A stretch of 64,000 nt of DNA from Holacanthus passer (Eukaryota > Chordata > Actinopteri > Pomacanthidae): assembly GCA_025331565.1 (NCBI GenBank), contig JAFREQ010000030.1, positions 3,162,001-3,226,000 on the forward strand. Reading direction: 5' to 3'. The notes beneath the pieces are model-generated. The model was not told the DNA's origin, did no database searches, and saw only the letters and a list, made by a program, of their open reading frames with translations. Positions 1 to 13,030 of this stretch are shown here, piece by piece. A program made the translations under genes and the position numbers. Position 1 is the stretch's first letter. Each line of letters starts with the position of its first letter.

Positions 1-2347
1 AGGACCCTGTTCATAAGAATGAAGGAAGGTTTCCTAGTGGCTCGGGGGTAGCTGGGGGTTTCTGCGGCGATGTACTTAGGTTTATGAATTATTTCAAATG
101 CTTGTGTGGGAGGAGGAAAGCAAGCATTTTAAAAAAAAAATGAAAAGAATCCACTTTGGTGGAAATATCAACTGGCAGGAGCCAATGAAATCTTTTTATC
201 TCACAGCGGGTCTGTAAAGGGAAACCTGCTCTCGTGGCTAATCCTGCTTCCATGGGTGTCTTTAATTTAAAGCAGTGAAGCATTAAAGTAGTTATAAAAT
301 TATTTTCACCATTCCAACCTCTATCTTAAGCAATGCGTCTTGGCAAACACCACGGGTTGGAATGGCCAACACTGTAATTTTATCTATTTTAAGACAAATC
401 AAGTAACGGCTTAACACAAGGACGAACAGTGTCACAGCTTGGCAGTGCTGCAGAGAGGAGGCGAGCAAGAGACCCTGGCATGTCTTTTAATGAGGGAGCT
501 TAGAGGCCAACTGAATGAATGAATGAGGGACTTTCTTTATCCAAAATGTGGTTTATATTGCACTGCTTTCAATCCCCCATATTGTCTGTAGACATGCCAC
601 CACCTTCCCCATATCTGTAATATGTCTGTATTATGAGTATAAACCATGCTGTGAAACTTCACTGTAAAAGTGGGAGGTGCAATATAGTAAAGCTCTCCTG
701 GCTTGAAGGACAGTGATTCACCTGTCATCTTAGCATCTCTTAGATTTAAGTACAGCAAAGTATACTTGACCCACTGCAACCATTCACATTGCCCAAGAGG
801 AAGGCCACTTTATAATGCACTGACTGATTTGCATCGAGGCGGGTTGTAACTACAACAAGACAGGAGTACAGAGCTCCTTCTGTACGTGCCGTCAGTGCAC
901 TCCACTCCCTATCGCTGGCTTCAGCAAATGTCACAGTACTTGAAGTGTTTCATTTTTAAAAAAAGTGATACCTAGCCCGACGGAAATGATTGCCGGCATG
1001 AAAATAAAGTTCACTACCAAATAATGTTAAGCACTGAATGTGAGGTAACCTTTCATTTTATTTCAAAATGCATATACTGCGCTTTGAAAAAGGAAAAAAA
1101 TAAATCCTTCAGATTTTCTGCAATTCAATACAGTGCGTCTAGTTTCTGAGTAAACATCCTACAGCTTCTTGCTGTAGGTTGCTGATGGCACTTAAGGAGG
1201 ATTGGTTTGGTAAGACTGAGTTTTCAGTGGCTTGTTTGTTTAAAGGTCAGTTGAAGGTAGGATTGTTATGTTTTAGTAAGGTACAAATATGATGCGTCAT
1301 CATCCCTTCAAGTGATTTTGTTCACAGGAATATTAGAATGTGATATGACAGCTTTAAATTAGCAAAATATATAAATGCTACTGCTGCTCGTTTAAAACAG
1401 GCGTGACTGATTTTATTTGTTTTAGCTACGCCTATATTAGCATTTACCCCTATCTTCTAAAGTTGTGACGAGTATGTGAGAAAACAGTTGCCTATTTGCA
1501 TATTGAGAAAACACAGAGCAACATTAGCATTCATTGGGAGTTGTGTCCAAAGTTTTGGTCTCCACAAAGCCCAGAAGGGAAGATGTGACTTATTAGCCTC
1601 TAAATGCTCCAATATGTTCACCAGCTATTTGCTAATTTTGTTCTGTTTTGGTCTCATTAATATATTGATTTTTTTTTTTACTAATAACAGCTGCTGAAAA
1701 TTAGGTTGACAAGACTTACGAGCCAGGAAATCAAAACAGTGAGCTCAAAGATGCTAAAACTCGCCCTAAATTTTGAAGGGAACTGCAAAGTTGGGTTGTA
1801 ATTCTCTTTGAGTTTGTCACCATGAGCAACCATTTCACATTATAGTCATGTGATTCGTTATTAATATAGAAAAAAATACTTATTTGTGCAGCTTTAATAA
1901 AAAAATTAAAAAACAGACTTAAATCGTGTATGTAACAAGCTACATAACCAAGTTCTATATTAGACTTGTGTTCTTGTGTTCAACAATAATATATTGACTT
2001 AACTGAATTCCTAAATGTTCAAATATATTGCCAGCCATTTACTGGGAGCTTAAGATTTGCTTTGCAGCTTTTTAAGCAGAAACAGCGCAATAAAACAGGC
2101 AGATTCACACCTGTTGACCTCGTCTTGTTCAGTTCCATTCCATTTGCGATCACTCATCTGTAACCTGAAGCAGCCTGTAATGTAAGGAGGCCACTGAGAT
2201 GTTCGGAAATATGATGCACTGTAAAATCCCTTCGAACAGAACATAAACATTGATGCTGCCAGAACGGCTTTCTGGGATGAGCGGCTCTAAAACAATAGCC
2301 TCATAAGAAAGTTGATGTTCTGTATATCTGCCATGTGCATCTGTGTG

Positions 2348-2363
2348 GTGTGTGTGTGTGCAC

Positions 2364-2400
<37 letters not shown>
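2348..2400. repeat. (TG)n microsatellite
   Basis: TG dinucleotide run interrupted once by caccag. A second run lies at 2485-2509. Confidence 0.95.
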
Positions 2401-2401
<1 letters not shown>

Positions 2402-5400
2402 ATAACAACACTTTAGGTGTCAAATCAAGTATTGTCGAGGAGTGTGCAGACACTGAGGTAGAGACAAAGATACAGAGGGAGATGGTGTGTGTGTGTGTGT
2501 GTGTGTGTGACAGGGGGTTTGCATTTGTTCTGTTTCAACAAACAGCCGAATGCTTCTTGTCTCTTTATATTCTAGACCCTATCATTTACACACCTTTATC
2601 TTCTCCTCAGATACTTTCCTCACGTGTTTAGCGTCACAAGTTTTCATAATCCGTCTCTCATTCTCCTGCTCTCCCTGCTGCTAATGTGACTGTGAGTGGT
2701 AAGAAGGCATACATTTGGAAAGTGACTCACAAATATTTGTCATAAACAATTTTCAGGCCCGATGGCAGGCCCGCCAATATGTCAGCCGGGATGGCTCTCC
2801 TGATGGGCACATATCATTGATATGGACATTGTCTCGCTGGTTTGCCGCAGACACTGTCCCCACTACGCCGTGCGCATCTGTGAGTGTGTGTGTGTTCTGT
2901 CCATTTACGACTGAAGGGGGGTCCCAAGGGTCTGCCTCTCCAAGTAAGAAATGACAGAGACGACAGCCGAATCTCTGCTCTGTCCCTCCCTCTCTCCGTT
3001 CCCACGTCCCTCACTCCCTTCCCCCAGTCCGGCTATTGACAGGTCTGAGGCTTCAGCGCCATGAATCTCAATGATCCAGCATGCATCAGAAACCATTACC
3101 TGCATGGCGCAAATGTACACTGTGAATATGAATCATCCTCCGTGCATGTCGCTGACCATTTGAAACACACACACACACATGCTAAAGTGTGAATGCTAAA
3201 TATCTCCTCGGCGCACCCCGGCGCTCCACTTCCTCTGTCAGTCTCGGGGAGAATAGGGAGATCCATGCACAATGAAGCTCATGAATTATCAGCTGAGCAT
3301 GAATGTCAACTATCTGGGCCCACATGTGTATCCATCATTCTCATACGCTGATATGTCAAAAGATTCGGCCTCGCTCAGCGGGCCACATGCACATGAGTGA
3401 TGTGTGTGCAAAGCTCTTGTCATTTACACACGCAATCAATTATCCAAATAACGTAAAAAAACGTGGAATACATGTACACAAGGCAAAGTCCCGGAGGTGA
3501 CTGGCATATCTCTGTGGACAGGAAGCAATGCATATCTATCATGTCACGCTGATAGTAAGCACATAATTTCATCACCTTTTCCATATAGTCACATTTGATT
3601 GGATACATTCAGGCCTATAAATTCCGTTTAAATGTCAGGTCGCTGTGTAAAACAAACACAGCTCACATCATTCATAATTCTATGGGTGCACACTCCTATG
3701 AGTGGATGTTTCGACATTCCAGTGGGCTTATGTTTTAGATGCTACGCTATTTGTTTACTACCTCCCACCATGCACATCACCGTAATGCCCATAGGCAGGG
3801 GAGCAATATCATATAATACATGTCTAGAGACTGTGATGGAGCTAAGTCTGCTCCACTAAGAAGCCTGCATAATGTTACTACAACCTGCAAAGCTTTGCCT
3901 GCCTGCAAAATGCTCTGTGCAGTTAAATCAATACAGAGATAAATGAATGAATTAATGAATAGAATTTACAAATTCTTGTTATTCTTTCCTGTTACCAAGG
4001 AAAGTACCAGCTGGCCACATTTGACCTTGGATTCAATTATACACATTACCACATGTCTATTCAGAAGTTCAGGAGGCTGTAAAACAGGTTTTTTTTTTCT
4101 TTATTATTCTCTTCTAAGAGGCATCAGTGAATAATTTTCTCTGAGGCGAAGAAATAAAAAACCACACGATACCTGAAAAGCATTTTTCAGAAACAAGTAA
4201 AAAAATATGTTTCCAAATAAATTCTCGGATGTAGATGTGCTGTTGAACCGTAACAGACTTATAAGTTTATATATGCATAGCGTGGTGCATGGAGTGGAAA
4301 GGAAGGGGGGGAAAGATTGGGACTGCGAGTTTGGAATTACAGCGAGCAGATATGGATCAGGGTTTTTGGAGTGATACATATTCATACGGGGGATGGGATT
4401 GGGGTCGGCCTGTTCTTTGGATTGTTTTCAGTGCCCGTGTTGACACTTGTGTGCAGACTGCTAAACATGCACAGGCACACAAGGGGCAGCGCATACACAC
4501 ACACACACACACACTTCTGTGCGTGTGGAATGGATGTGAGAGGACACTGAGGTTGCATTTTGGCATCAACACAGTTACATAATTGTCTATTTAGACTTTA
4601 ATCTAAATGCAACATGTCTCTTAATTTTTCATCATCCTAATCTGTAATGGCATCACTCTTGCTAATCACGATGGTGTTTTTCTTCAGTGTCTGGCTTATT
4701 GCTAATCCTTTCTCACGTGAAAACTCACTTTTTCAGCTTCCTTCCTCTCTCTCACACATTCTCTTTCTTGTCCGACACCCCCAACCCCTGCCTACCGTTA
4801 GCCCTCCTCCAACCTCCAAGAGCCCATCACCTCCTGTTACGAGCCAGTGTAAATTGAATGCTGTGAATCAGCCGGGCCGGCTGTTACAGCATGTGACTGG
4901 AGGGGAGCGGGGAGGAGAAAGGAGAGAAGGGGACTGCATGTCCCTGCAGCTTTATGGGCTTGTGTCTCACCGAGATATATCACCGCCTGGCCAGATAATA
5001 CCATCATGTACATAACTACCCTGTGTGTGCGTGTGCGTGCGTCGGTGTGTGTTATGTACTTAACTACCGGGTGACCTGCCGCTCAGCTCCTAATAAGGGG
5101 CATCTGGTGCTGTTTCACAGGATGGAGGAAGCGGAGGAGGAAGGGAATGGGGGGAAAAAACTGTGAAAAACAGGTACACCGCTCTATGACAGGGGCTTTT
5201 GTGGAGGAGGGGGAAAAAATGTAACACCGGGGATGTGTCCGAGGATAGGGAACGGGTAAAACGAAAATATAGAGGGGAAGGATTTGAGAGAGAGTGTGTG
5301 TGACAGAAAATGAGAGCTTGGAGGGAGAATTAGGAGAGAAAATGAGATATAGAGAGAGATGGCGAGAGATGAGCACACAAACAGAGTGAGGGAGAGAGAG

Positions 5401-5826
5401 AGAGATGGAGAGCCAGAGAGAGCCCAGATGAGGGAGTTGAGATGATGGGCTGGCAGTTTCCAAGCACCAGGCTGTTTTTCAGGGCTGTCAAGCACATTGT
5501 GAGGCATTGTTTGAAATGCCCAGGCTGATGGCTGACATATTTCCCATGAATCTAGCATGCCAGGCCGCTGTCCACTACACTACACTCAGACACACACAGA
5601 GCTGATGTGCCACGCACGCTTGTGTGTGTGTGTGTGTGTGTGCTGGTCAGTGAAGGGTAATTGGCCGACCTTGGCCGATCAGGGTGGCTGGAATGAGGAA
5701 GGGTGAGGGAAAAGGGAGGAGGTGGGGGAGGGCAGTTGTAAATTTTGTCTCACATCAATGTATTTCTGTCAGTGGCACTCCACTCTGGCAGTTAACTATT
5801 GCCCCTGGAAAACGTGGGAGAACACG

Positions 5827-5835
<9 letters not shown>

Positions 5836-5861
<26 letters not shown>

Positions 5862-5896
5862 TGTAAACTACCCTGCCTACACACACACACACACAG
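5836..5896. repeat. two neighbouring (CA)n runs
   Basis: CA runs at 5836-5861 and 5880-5896, preceded by a CG/CA alternating stretch (cacgcacgcgcgcac). Confidence 0.95.
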
Positions 5897-6518
5897 TGTT
5901 TAATCTCCTCAGCAGCACTGATCAGAAGCGTCTCATATAAAGCCACATCCAATCCATAGATGTGGACATGTGTTGAAGGGAAACGTCTTTAGTGGTGTCT
6001 TTCCCTTCCTTTAGTCCCTCTCTTGTTTTGTTTTCCTTTCTTCATCCCCACTCTCTCCCACAATCTCGCCCTCTCTCTTGCATCTCTGTTCTTTAATCTA
6101 CCCCGTTGCTCTCTCTCTTTCCCTCCACCTCAGGTTTCCCTCTTTCATCTCTCCTCTCCAGCACCGTTCTTTACTCCGCCTTGACTCATCGCTCCTTCTC
6201 ACCTCCATCATCCATCTCTACTTGCATTTCTCCCTCTCATCTCATTTCTTCCGTCCTTTCTCTCCCCATGCCTCCATTTGTATGTTTATTCCCACCATCC
6301 CTTCGCTCCAATTTCCCATCCATGCTCCTGGAATGTCCCTCTACTGTTTTTTTTTTTATTATTATTATTTGTCTCTTTCCTCTATCTTCCCCCTTATTTC
6401 AGCCGCAGCCATAGGGGGACAGCTGTTGGAGACAGACCTGCAGAAATAACTGTGTTACTCCTCAAATCGATACAGCCAGGCACCAGTGGCTACCGGCTAG
6501 TCCTGTCCAGTGTGTTTG

Positions 6519-6542
6519 TTTGTGTGTGTGTGTGTGTGTGTG
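6519..6542. repeat. (TG)n microsatellite
   Basis: Simple TG run followed by imperfect TG repeats to about 6560. Confidence 0.9.
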
Positions 6543-8174
6543 CATGTGTGTCTGTGTGTTATTTTGAATGTGTGTACCTTAGTCCTGTGCCAGAGGCAGA
6601 AACAGCAGATAACCAAAGACATATCTTCCTCCGCCATCACTGGAGAAGGACAGGATTTAATACAGGTATATCCCTTCCTCACACCATCCATCCACCCTTC
6701 TCTCCTCTCTCTCCTCTCTGTTTGTCATCCCCGGATTCTCCCTGTAATCTCAGTAAAATCTTAAGGGATGAGAGTGCACGGGAATAGCAGAGTTCATAAA
6801 GTGTGGTTTTAGCATAAAAATCAGAAGGCTGAGGATAAACGCTCGAACATGAAATACTCCCTCAGACTCTGGCTTTCATATAGCTGTGTAAAAAAAAAAA
6901 AAAAAGAAAGAAAAGCAGGCACACAAGCCAACACACTCATGAATGCCAACGCATGCACACGTACGGACAGCTGATGACAACATGTTCATATTGACACCAG
7001 CAGCGCTGTCAGCGTGTGTGTGGTAATTTAGTGTCCAAGAAGCAAAGCTGATCACCAAAACACCAGACATCTATGGGGTTTTTTTTTGTCCCTGAGTCTT
7101 AAAGTCTTCTTAATGAGTAACACTCCATCATTTGTGTGTGCTGGTTAAACGATGTCATTTGGTGGAGAAAAAAAAAAAACTTTTTCATGTGTGTACAGAA
7201 TGTGCCTAATTGGAATGTGCTTGCAGACAACATACTGAACATATAGCCTTCTGAAGTACTGAGGGCACTCAAAGAGACTTAAAGTGACAAATACTCATTT
7301 TCTCTGCTTTCCACGACCCATTTAGCTCAATGGCAAAGACTTGGTCCATCTGTCTATAAGTCATCTTAAGATGTTTCTCCCTGCTCTCTCCCTCCGTCCA
7401 TTCCTCTTCTCCCACTAATGAGGGTGTTGTCTACCGGGAGCCATGTTTCTCTTCTCACTTTCATCCAACAGCGATGGTTGAAATTTACTATTTTCCAAAG
7501 CGCTGCTTAATGGTGGATTGCAGTTTATAGGAGGTAGGGGAGAAAGGGATTGACCGGCGAAGCTGATTGGTTGAGGTGTCACTTGTTGAGCTCGCTCGCA
7601 GGAGGAAAAGAAAAAGAGTGTAGGAAAAAGAGTGGAAAATAAAGATGAGAATCATAAATATAGTGATAATAGTAATAATTAGAGTGTGAGAAAGATGTGG
7701 ATTATGTGTGTTCAATAATAAGTAAACAGAGGCAGACAAAGAGCGAGAGTGGATTAAAGGGAAAAGTATTATGGAAACAAGTAGAGACTAAGAAGGCACT
7801 TTGGGCTAATGGCCTACTGCCTTGACTGGCAAAGAATATTCAGTAATCTGTTGGTTTTATGGGATTAACTGTTCAATAGCACTTCTTTGGCTTTTACAGC
7901 TCTACACAGGTTCTATTTATAAAGCAGCTTTAGAGGAGAGGGCTATGTGATCACGGCTCACATCAGCGTTTCTAATCATTTTAAAAGACAGGAAAACGCT
8001 TAAAGTGACGAGCAGTCTGGTTCTCAGGGGTCACACGTGCTGTCTACCGGCCATGTTCCTCCAAAAAAAACCAACTGAAAATGAAGAAAAAAGAAAATTA
8101 AGGCTTTGTATTATTGACAAAATCCATGCAATTCTGCTTAAAGCGAGGCTTAACATCGGGAGAATGTCAGGATT

Positions 8175-8596
8175 TAACCCATTTTCATTCATTTCCCAGC
8201 GTTTTTCACAGCAGCCAAGACGGTGTGAAAACAGCGTGCAATGAAAATTGCAAATGTAGACATATACTTTCACCTCCACCCATACCGATCATATTAGTTC
8301 GTAATCATCGCTGCTGCTGCTGCTGCCAGAGTTTCACATAACGGTTAAAGACTGCACATGTCTGTTCACCCACAGCAGCCATGGTTAGTGCTAATGAAGA
8401 CAAACACGTCACATGAACATGAGCCTAAAATGTTTGGGGCTACATCCATGAACGCATATAAATTATCAATTAAATAATAATTTTTAAAAAATCCAACTAT
8501 CACAGGTACAAAACAGTGACCATGTTGTAGTTCACCATCAGCTATATGTTTTGCAACAAAGACTGTATCTGAAATATATGTGTGTTCATAAGTGCC

Positions 8597-8620
<24 letters not shown>
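8175..8620 (+). repeat. unnamed dispersed repeat, copy 1
   Basis: The segment is clearly homologous, in the same orientation, to 19245-19750. Shared landmarks in order are attttcattcatttccc, agccaaga(c/t)ggtgtgaaaa, a GCTGCTG run before ccagagtttcacataa, tgttcacccacagcagccat, ggttagtgctaatgaag, tttggggctacat, and tagttcaccatcagctatat. It ends in a TG microsatellite. There is no obvious terminal inverted repeat or intact coding sequence. The family is not recognised. Confidence 0.8.
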
Positions 8621-8627
<7 letters not shown>

Positions 8628-8751
8628 TTGCTCTTCCCCACTGTGAGCTGTTGCTATGGTGACAGTATTTAACACGTGCTGTTTGTCTACCTCCAGAATT
8701 ACATTTTGCACAACCCTAATGTCTTGTTTTCTAGCTGTTTTGTGAACCTGC

Positions 8752-8754
<3 letters not shown>

Positions 8755-8787
<33 letters not shown>

Positions 8788-8817
8788 GAGAGAGTGGGAG
8801 AGAGAGTGAGAGAGAGA
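8755..8817. repeat. (GA)n microsatellite
   Basis: Pure AG run at 8755-8784 continuing as interrupted GA to 8817. A one-strand purine tract with triplex potential. Confidence 0.95.
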
Positions 8818-9161
8818 ATTAATATATGGATGCTCTCACATTGTCTGTTGTTTCAGTGATCTATGGCATTTTCACCACATTGGGGCACCTTCCTATACTT
8901 GACATACATAAATAGCATCAGTTGTAATTAGAATTCTATTGTTGTAGATTTTCACCAGATGGCAAATAGCAATATGGAAAACTTCTGCTTCAGTCACACT
9001 ATGGAGGAATGAGAGAAGAGAAGAGAAGAAAGTCAAACAGATATAATTTTAGGAACACACCTTCTGCTTCTGTAGCTTTGCTATAAAAGAGGTCACTATT
9101 CTGATGCCACGTCCTCTATGAAAGAGGAGTTACACAGCCGGCTCTGTGAGGAAAGGTTTTA

Positions 9162-9175
9162 CTGCCATCTTCTGG
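9162..9175 (-). promoter_or_regulatory. CTCF-like motif
   Basis: The minus strand reads CCAGAAGATGGCAG, 13 of 14 positions of the CTCF core consensus. A weaker plus-strand match (12 of 14) lies at 8952-8965. Motif match only. Confidence 0.35.
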
Positions 9176-10944
9176 TGGCAGAAGGAATCGGTTATTAAGA
9201 ATGCAACACATTGCCCTCAGATAATTGAATACAAATGTGATATGCATTGACCCTGTTGGAAGGCATGAACACACACATGTTGCCGCTGAGGAGCTGACAG
9301 ACACACACACACACACACATAAAGACACATACAAACACCATGACTCTATGGAAAAATGATGTGTGAATTAAAATGTAGTTTTGAGTCTTTAGAAATGCGG
9401 CTGGTCCGTTTCTATTTCAGTTTGATTTGGAGGATAATGATGAATTTGATGAAGAGCAGATTCTTCCACCTGCTTAAATGCTCATCTGTCTTCTGGAAAG
9501 TGTACATTAGTGGGTGGATTTAAGTCTCCACACACACACTATTATTGCATACTGCATGCAAAAATCAATTTTTAATTTTGTTTGGGAAAAATGAAGCAAG
9601 TGAGCGAGTGACATGAAGTGAGCTATGCAAAATCATTGGCGTGCTGTCTTCTAACATGTGTATCCGTACATGCAGGAACACAGAGAAACACAGACACACA
9701 TGGACATAAACACACACAAAAGCACACCATGTCCCCTTGAAACAAATACAGGGCTGTTTATTGATCTTGTCCTATCTGGCATTCATTATTGACACCCTTT
9801 ACTGACCTGACCATTTTACTTTCAGTCCATTGCCTATTCCCAACCTGTTGTAGGCTGTTATTTCCTCCCTGCTCCCAGGATGACCAGAAACACTGTTCAT
9901 TACAGCCAGGATGCTATTAGACTTGCAAATGTCTGCTTTGCCTTACTGCCTGTTTCTCTGTGTCTCCTGCTCTCTCTCTTCTCTAAAAGCGCAGTCGTTA
10001 ATAGAGCCTTTCTTAACCCTGCAATTTGCCTTCTTTTCCATGTGTAAAAGCACCAAAGGGTGGATGAGATCAATCCTGAAACGGCTCTGGATATTGTTGG
10101 CATGTTGTGGTTAACACACCCCGTCACCCATCGTGAGGATTTTAGGAACAAATGCAGACAAAGACACAAATGAGGCTTGTGGATGCTCTCATTGTTTTGC
10201 AAGAGGTCTTTCACCTTCAATAATTTGAAATGTTTATTGATCACATAAGCTTATTGCTTGTAACTCTATTCGCATCCATGCATCCATTTGAAAGCTAACC
10301 TGGCTTTATGAAGTTTTTTTTTTTTTACTTTTTCAGGAGGATTCAGGAGCAAAACCTCATTCTCACGTCTCCTTTTCCTGAGGAACCCAGGATTACCTTC
10401 CAGCCTACTCCCATCACTGATCCTCATTCGACCTCATGTTCTTTATCTTTGTTCTCAAACCAATCTCGTAATCGAAATCTTGTTTTGTACCTCCAGTCCA
10501 AAACTCAAAGATATCCAGTTTTCAATGAGAAACAAACAAAAAAAATAGTAGAAAATCCTCACATTTTAGAAGCTGAAAACAGAAAAGGATTAACCTTTTT
10601 ATTCTTGTAGCCATCACAATAGTTGTAATTCATTTTCTGTTGACTTGACATTGACTAATTAATGAATCAACTAATTGTTTGATCTCTGTTATTGCTATTA
10701 AGTTAGACTCACTTCATGACAGCATCAAAATTCGACGACTATGTTTGTGTTGATGTTCTGGAAATTCATATATTTGCATAAAAATAATGCAAACTGGGCC
10801 AACTTTTGTGACTTTAAGCAGGTTTACTGTTTTTTGACCATTTATTTTATCTCATTTGCTGACTGCTGTTCAGAGGATCCATGCCCCCAAAGCAGCATCT
10901 TCCAGTATGGGAAATTCATGAGTGTGACATGAGTGTAAAAAGGA

Positions 10945-11498
10945 TCTTGAGATTGACTCCCGGTGAGGTGCAAAGTCTGCAGTAATGCCAGCTCTGTATC
11001 GGCTTGTGCTGGTAAATAAAGAGCTGATCCACAAGGCAGAGCTTTCAATATATATCCACTCAGTGTTGGGTCTCCCTGTCAAACCTCGTTTACGGCCACC
11101 GGTGACTGAAAGAATAAGAACAAAGATTCAAGCTGTCAGAGTGATGCTTCTCTGCAGGCTGCTGGCACAATCTCTGTAAGAGGGCGAGACGCTCAGAAAT
11201 CCATGAGGACCTGTAAGTTGAGCTGCTCCTCTGCACTGAGTGAAGCCAGTTGAACCTGGCAAGGATGCTGCTCAGGCGTCTCCCTATGGACATAAAACAG
11301 GTAAGGCTGATTGGAAATAGACCCACAGGAAAGACACAAAGACTGAAAGGATTACATCTCTCAGGTGGCCTGGGAGAAATCTATGACTCCCCAGGAGAGC
11401 TGGAAGAAGCTACCAGAAATATGACATTTGGCTTGTTTTGCTAGCACAGCCCTCCCCTAGATGAGAGGCAAAAAAATGGAGAGATGCACGGGTGGATA
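10945..11498 (+). mobile_element. degenerate 3' end of a Rex-type (probably Rex3/RTE) LINE
   Basis: The plus strand follows, with many substitutions, the C-terminal coding end and 3' tail of a non-LTR retrotransposon very common in teleosts. Recognisable blocks are NKELIHKAELSIYIHSV and VTERIRTKIQAVRV (in one frame at about 11010-11150), then the CTCAGGTGGCCTGGGAGAAA and GAGAGCTGGAAGAAGCTACC nucleotide blocks. It ends with a degenerate GATG-like tail (gatgagaggc... gagatg... ggtggatag), as expected for Rex3. Frame changes show it is dead. The family name is from memory; the LINE identity is firm. Confidence 0.8.
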
Positions 11499-11802
11499 GT
11501 CAAAACTAATACAATGGTTAAGAGGCAGGACATGGCTTCTTGTCCACTTGTCCACAACAACGTCCCCCTGCTGAAGTGTCCTTGAGAGTGACAGAGAGTG
11601 GACAGAGGATTCCTCTGTGCCTCTTTCTGTTGCTGCCAATCATGGTACAATTTTGACCATTTTTTAAAAGTGGATCTGGTGAATTAAAGCCTCATGTTGC
11701 TTAGAGCTCCCTTTTAGCCCAAACCATCAGACACACATTCTTATTCCTATTTTGGCCCATGTGAGCGAGCACATTTAAATGACAGCTGAGGCAGTAAACA
11801 TC

Positions 11803-11905
11803 CATCACGGTCCGAAGCTTGAGTGTTGTTTTGAGTGGAAAAGCTCCGATAAAGCCAGTGTACGCTACCTGTGCAGCATTAAACTGCAGGCAGACAAAGT
11901 GAGCT
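11803..11905 (+). repeat. short dispersed repeat fragment (pair with 21088)
   Basis: Contains gttttgagtggaaaagctcc followed by gtgtacgctacctgtgcagc and aggcagacaaag. The segment at 21088-21160 has ttttagtggaaaagctctga, ctgtacgctaattaccagca and aagacaaacaaa in the same order. They look like two fragments of one old repeat. The family is not recognised. Confidence 0.4.
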
Positions 11906-12329
11906 ACTGAAAAATCAATATTGGACTTAATGTATATTCATAATGACGACCAGAAACACGACTCTAAATGAATGTTTTGTCTGCTGGATGTCGGCAAACA
12001 ATATGATAATGAAAACAATAAATAAATGAAATATTAAAATGTCAATTAATCAATTAATGCAACTTTAAGTGAAACAAATAATATCACTATGTAAAAGTAC
12101 TGAAAGTGTTATCAGTGTGTGCTTGTGTGTGTGTGTGTGTGCTTGTGTGTGTGTGTTTTATCACTGGATTTTTCTGGAGGCATTAATCATTAAGCAGTCT
12201 TTTAATGTTGTGGCTTGTGGTACAGTTAATTGAACTACTTTGTTCATTATTGGTTATTTTGATCCATAGTGGTGTGTCCTGTTTTCTCATTATAGGTTTT
12301 GCGGGTCCTTATCTGCATGGGAACCATGT

Positions 12330-12497
12330 AACTGTAGCTGTAGAGTGGAAAATACTTCATTTCCCAAAATGTAGCATAACACTGCATAAAATGTAAAAAG
12401 AAAAAAACAAAGGAAGTAAAGTAAAAAAAAATGTATTTGAAAATTGTACTTGAGTACAGTATTTGAGTAAGTATACTTATTTACATTCCATTAGTGG
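12330..12497 (+). mobile_element. relic of a dispersed teleost DNA element (TTGTACTTGAGTAC family)
   Basis: The segment ends with aaaattgtacttgagtacag, then tatttgagtaagtatactta and ttacattccattagtgg. This closely follows the 3' end of a short non-autonomous element that recurs in acanthomorph fish sequences, whose usual terminus is a CCACCACTG-type inverted repeat suggestive of hAT. The upstream part (to about 12080, tgtaaaagtactgaaagt) may belong to the same copy but is split by a TG microsatellite and too decayed to delimit. Confidence 0.6.
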
Positions 12498-12501
12498 AAT
12501 T

Positions 12502-12504
<3 letters not shown>

Positions 12505-12536
<32 letters not shown>
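12505..12536. repeat. (TG)n microsatellite
   Basis: Sixteen TG units next to the terminus of the relic at 12330-12497. Another run lies at 12125-12155. Confidence 0.95.
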
Positions 12537-12537
<1 letters not shown>

Positions 12538-12992
12538 AGCCAGCCCACCATGGTGAAATCCCCCACGATCTTGTACACAAGAACACAAATGTACCAAAAC
12601 AATCATTATATCATGCAGAGGCAGAGTGAATACAATGAAAGGGCATGAATATAGAGAAAGGATTCTGAGACATAATCTTAAGCCTGCATCCACACAAAAT
12701 GTCATGCCTCCTTAGGATATCACACATGTCATTTGAATGCATTGTCCTCTCGTTCTGCAAATACATTTAGATGACAAAGCCATACACAAATATACACACA
12801 CAGTTATTGGAACATACCAAAAGTCATTAAGATCGCTGCAGCTCCGGGCCACAATTAAGACTATTGTGACTCTTGTAATCATTTTCAAAAAAGCTGCCAT
12901 CTGATTGGAGCAGACATATCCAATCCTGGGGCCAGATTCTTTTCATAAAGAGGGCCAAGACCTCTGCTCAGCTATTATCGCTGAAAGCACCT

Positions 12993-13030
12993 TGTGTGTG
13001 TGTGTGTGTGTGTGTTTGTGTGTGTGTGTG
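12993..13030. repeat. (TG)n microsatellite
   Basis: TG run with one TTTG interruption. A further run lies at 13210-13235. Confidence 0.95.

Larger units (their letters stand above)
1..8174. other. intergenic DNA, left part
   Basis: No gene recognised. 1-2340 is AT-rich unique sequence without visible repeats. 2340-5900 holds TG/CA and GA-rich low-complexity stretches (GA-rich 5280-5410). 3020-3330 is a non-repetitive block resembling a conserved regulatory element. 6000-6330 is C/T-rich. 7600-7740 is A/G-rich. All open frames here look random or are microsatellite translations. Confidence 0.6.
8621..10944. other. intergenic DNA
   Basis: GA microsatellite, CTCF-like motifs near 8952 and 9162, a CA run at 9300-9319, then ordinary unique AT-rich sequence. 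No gene recognised. Confidence 0.6.

Noticed and set aside
6078..6790. Overlapping Ser/Leu/Pro-rich frames
   Set aside because: Translations of C/T-rich low-complexity DNA; three frames are open at once, as expected from composition.
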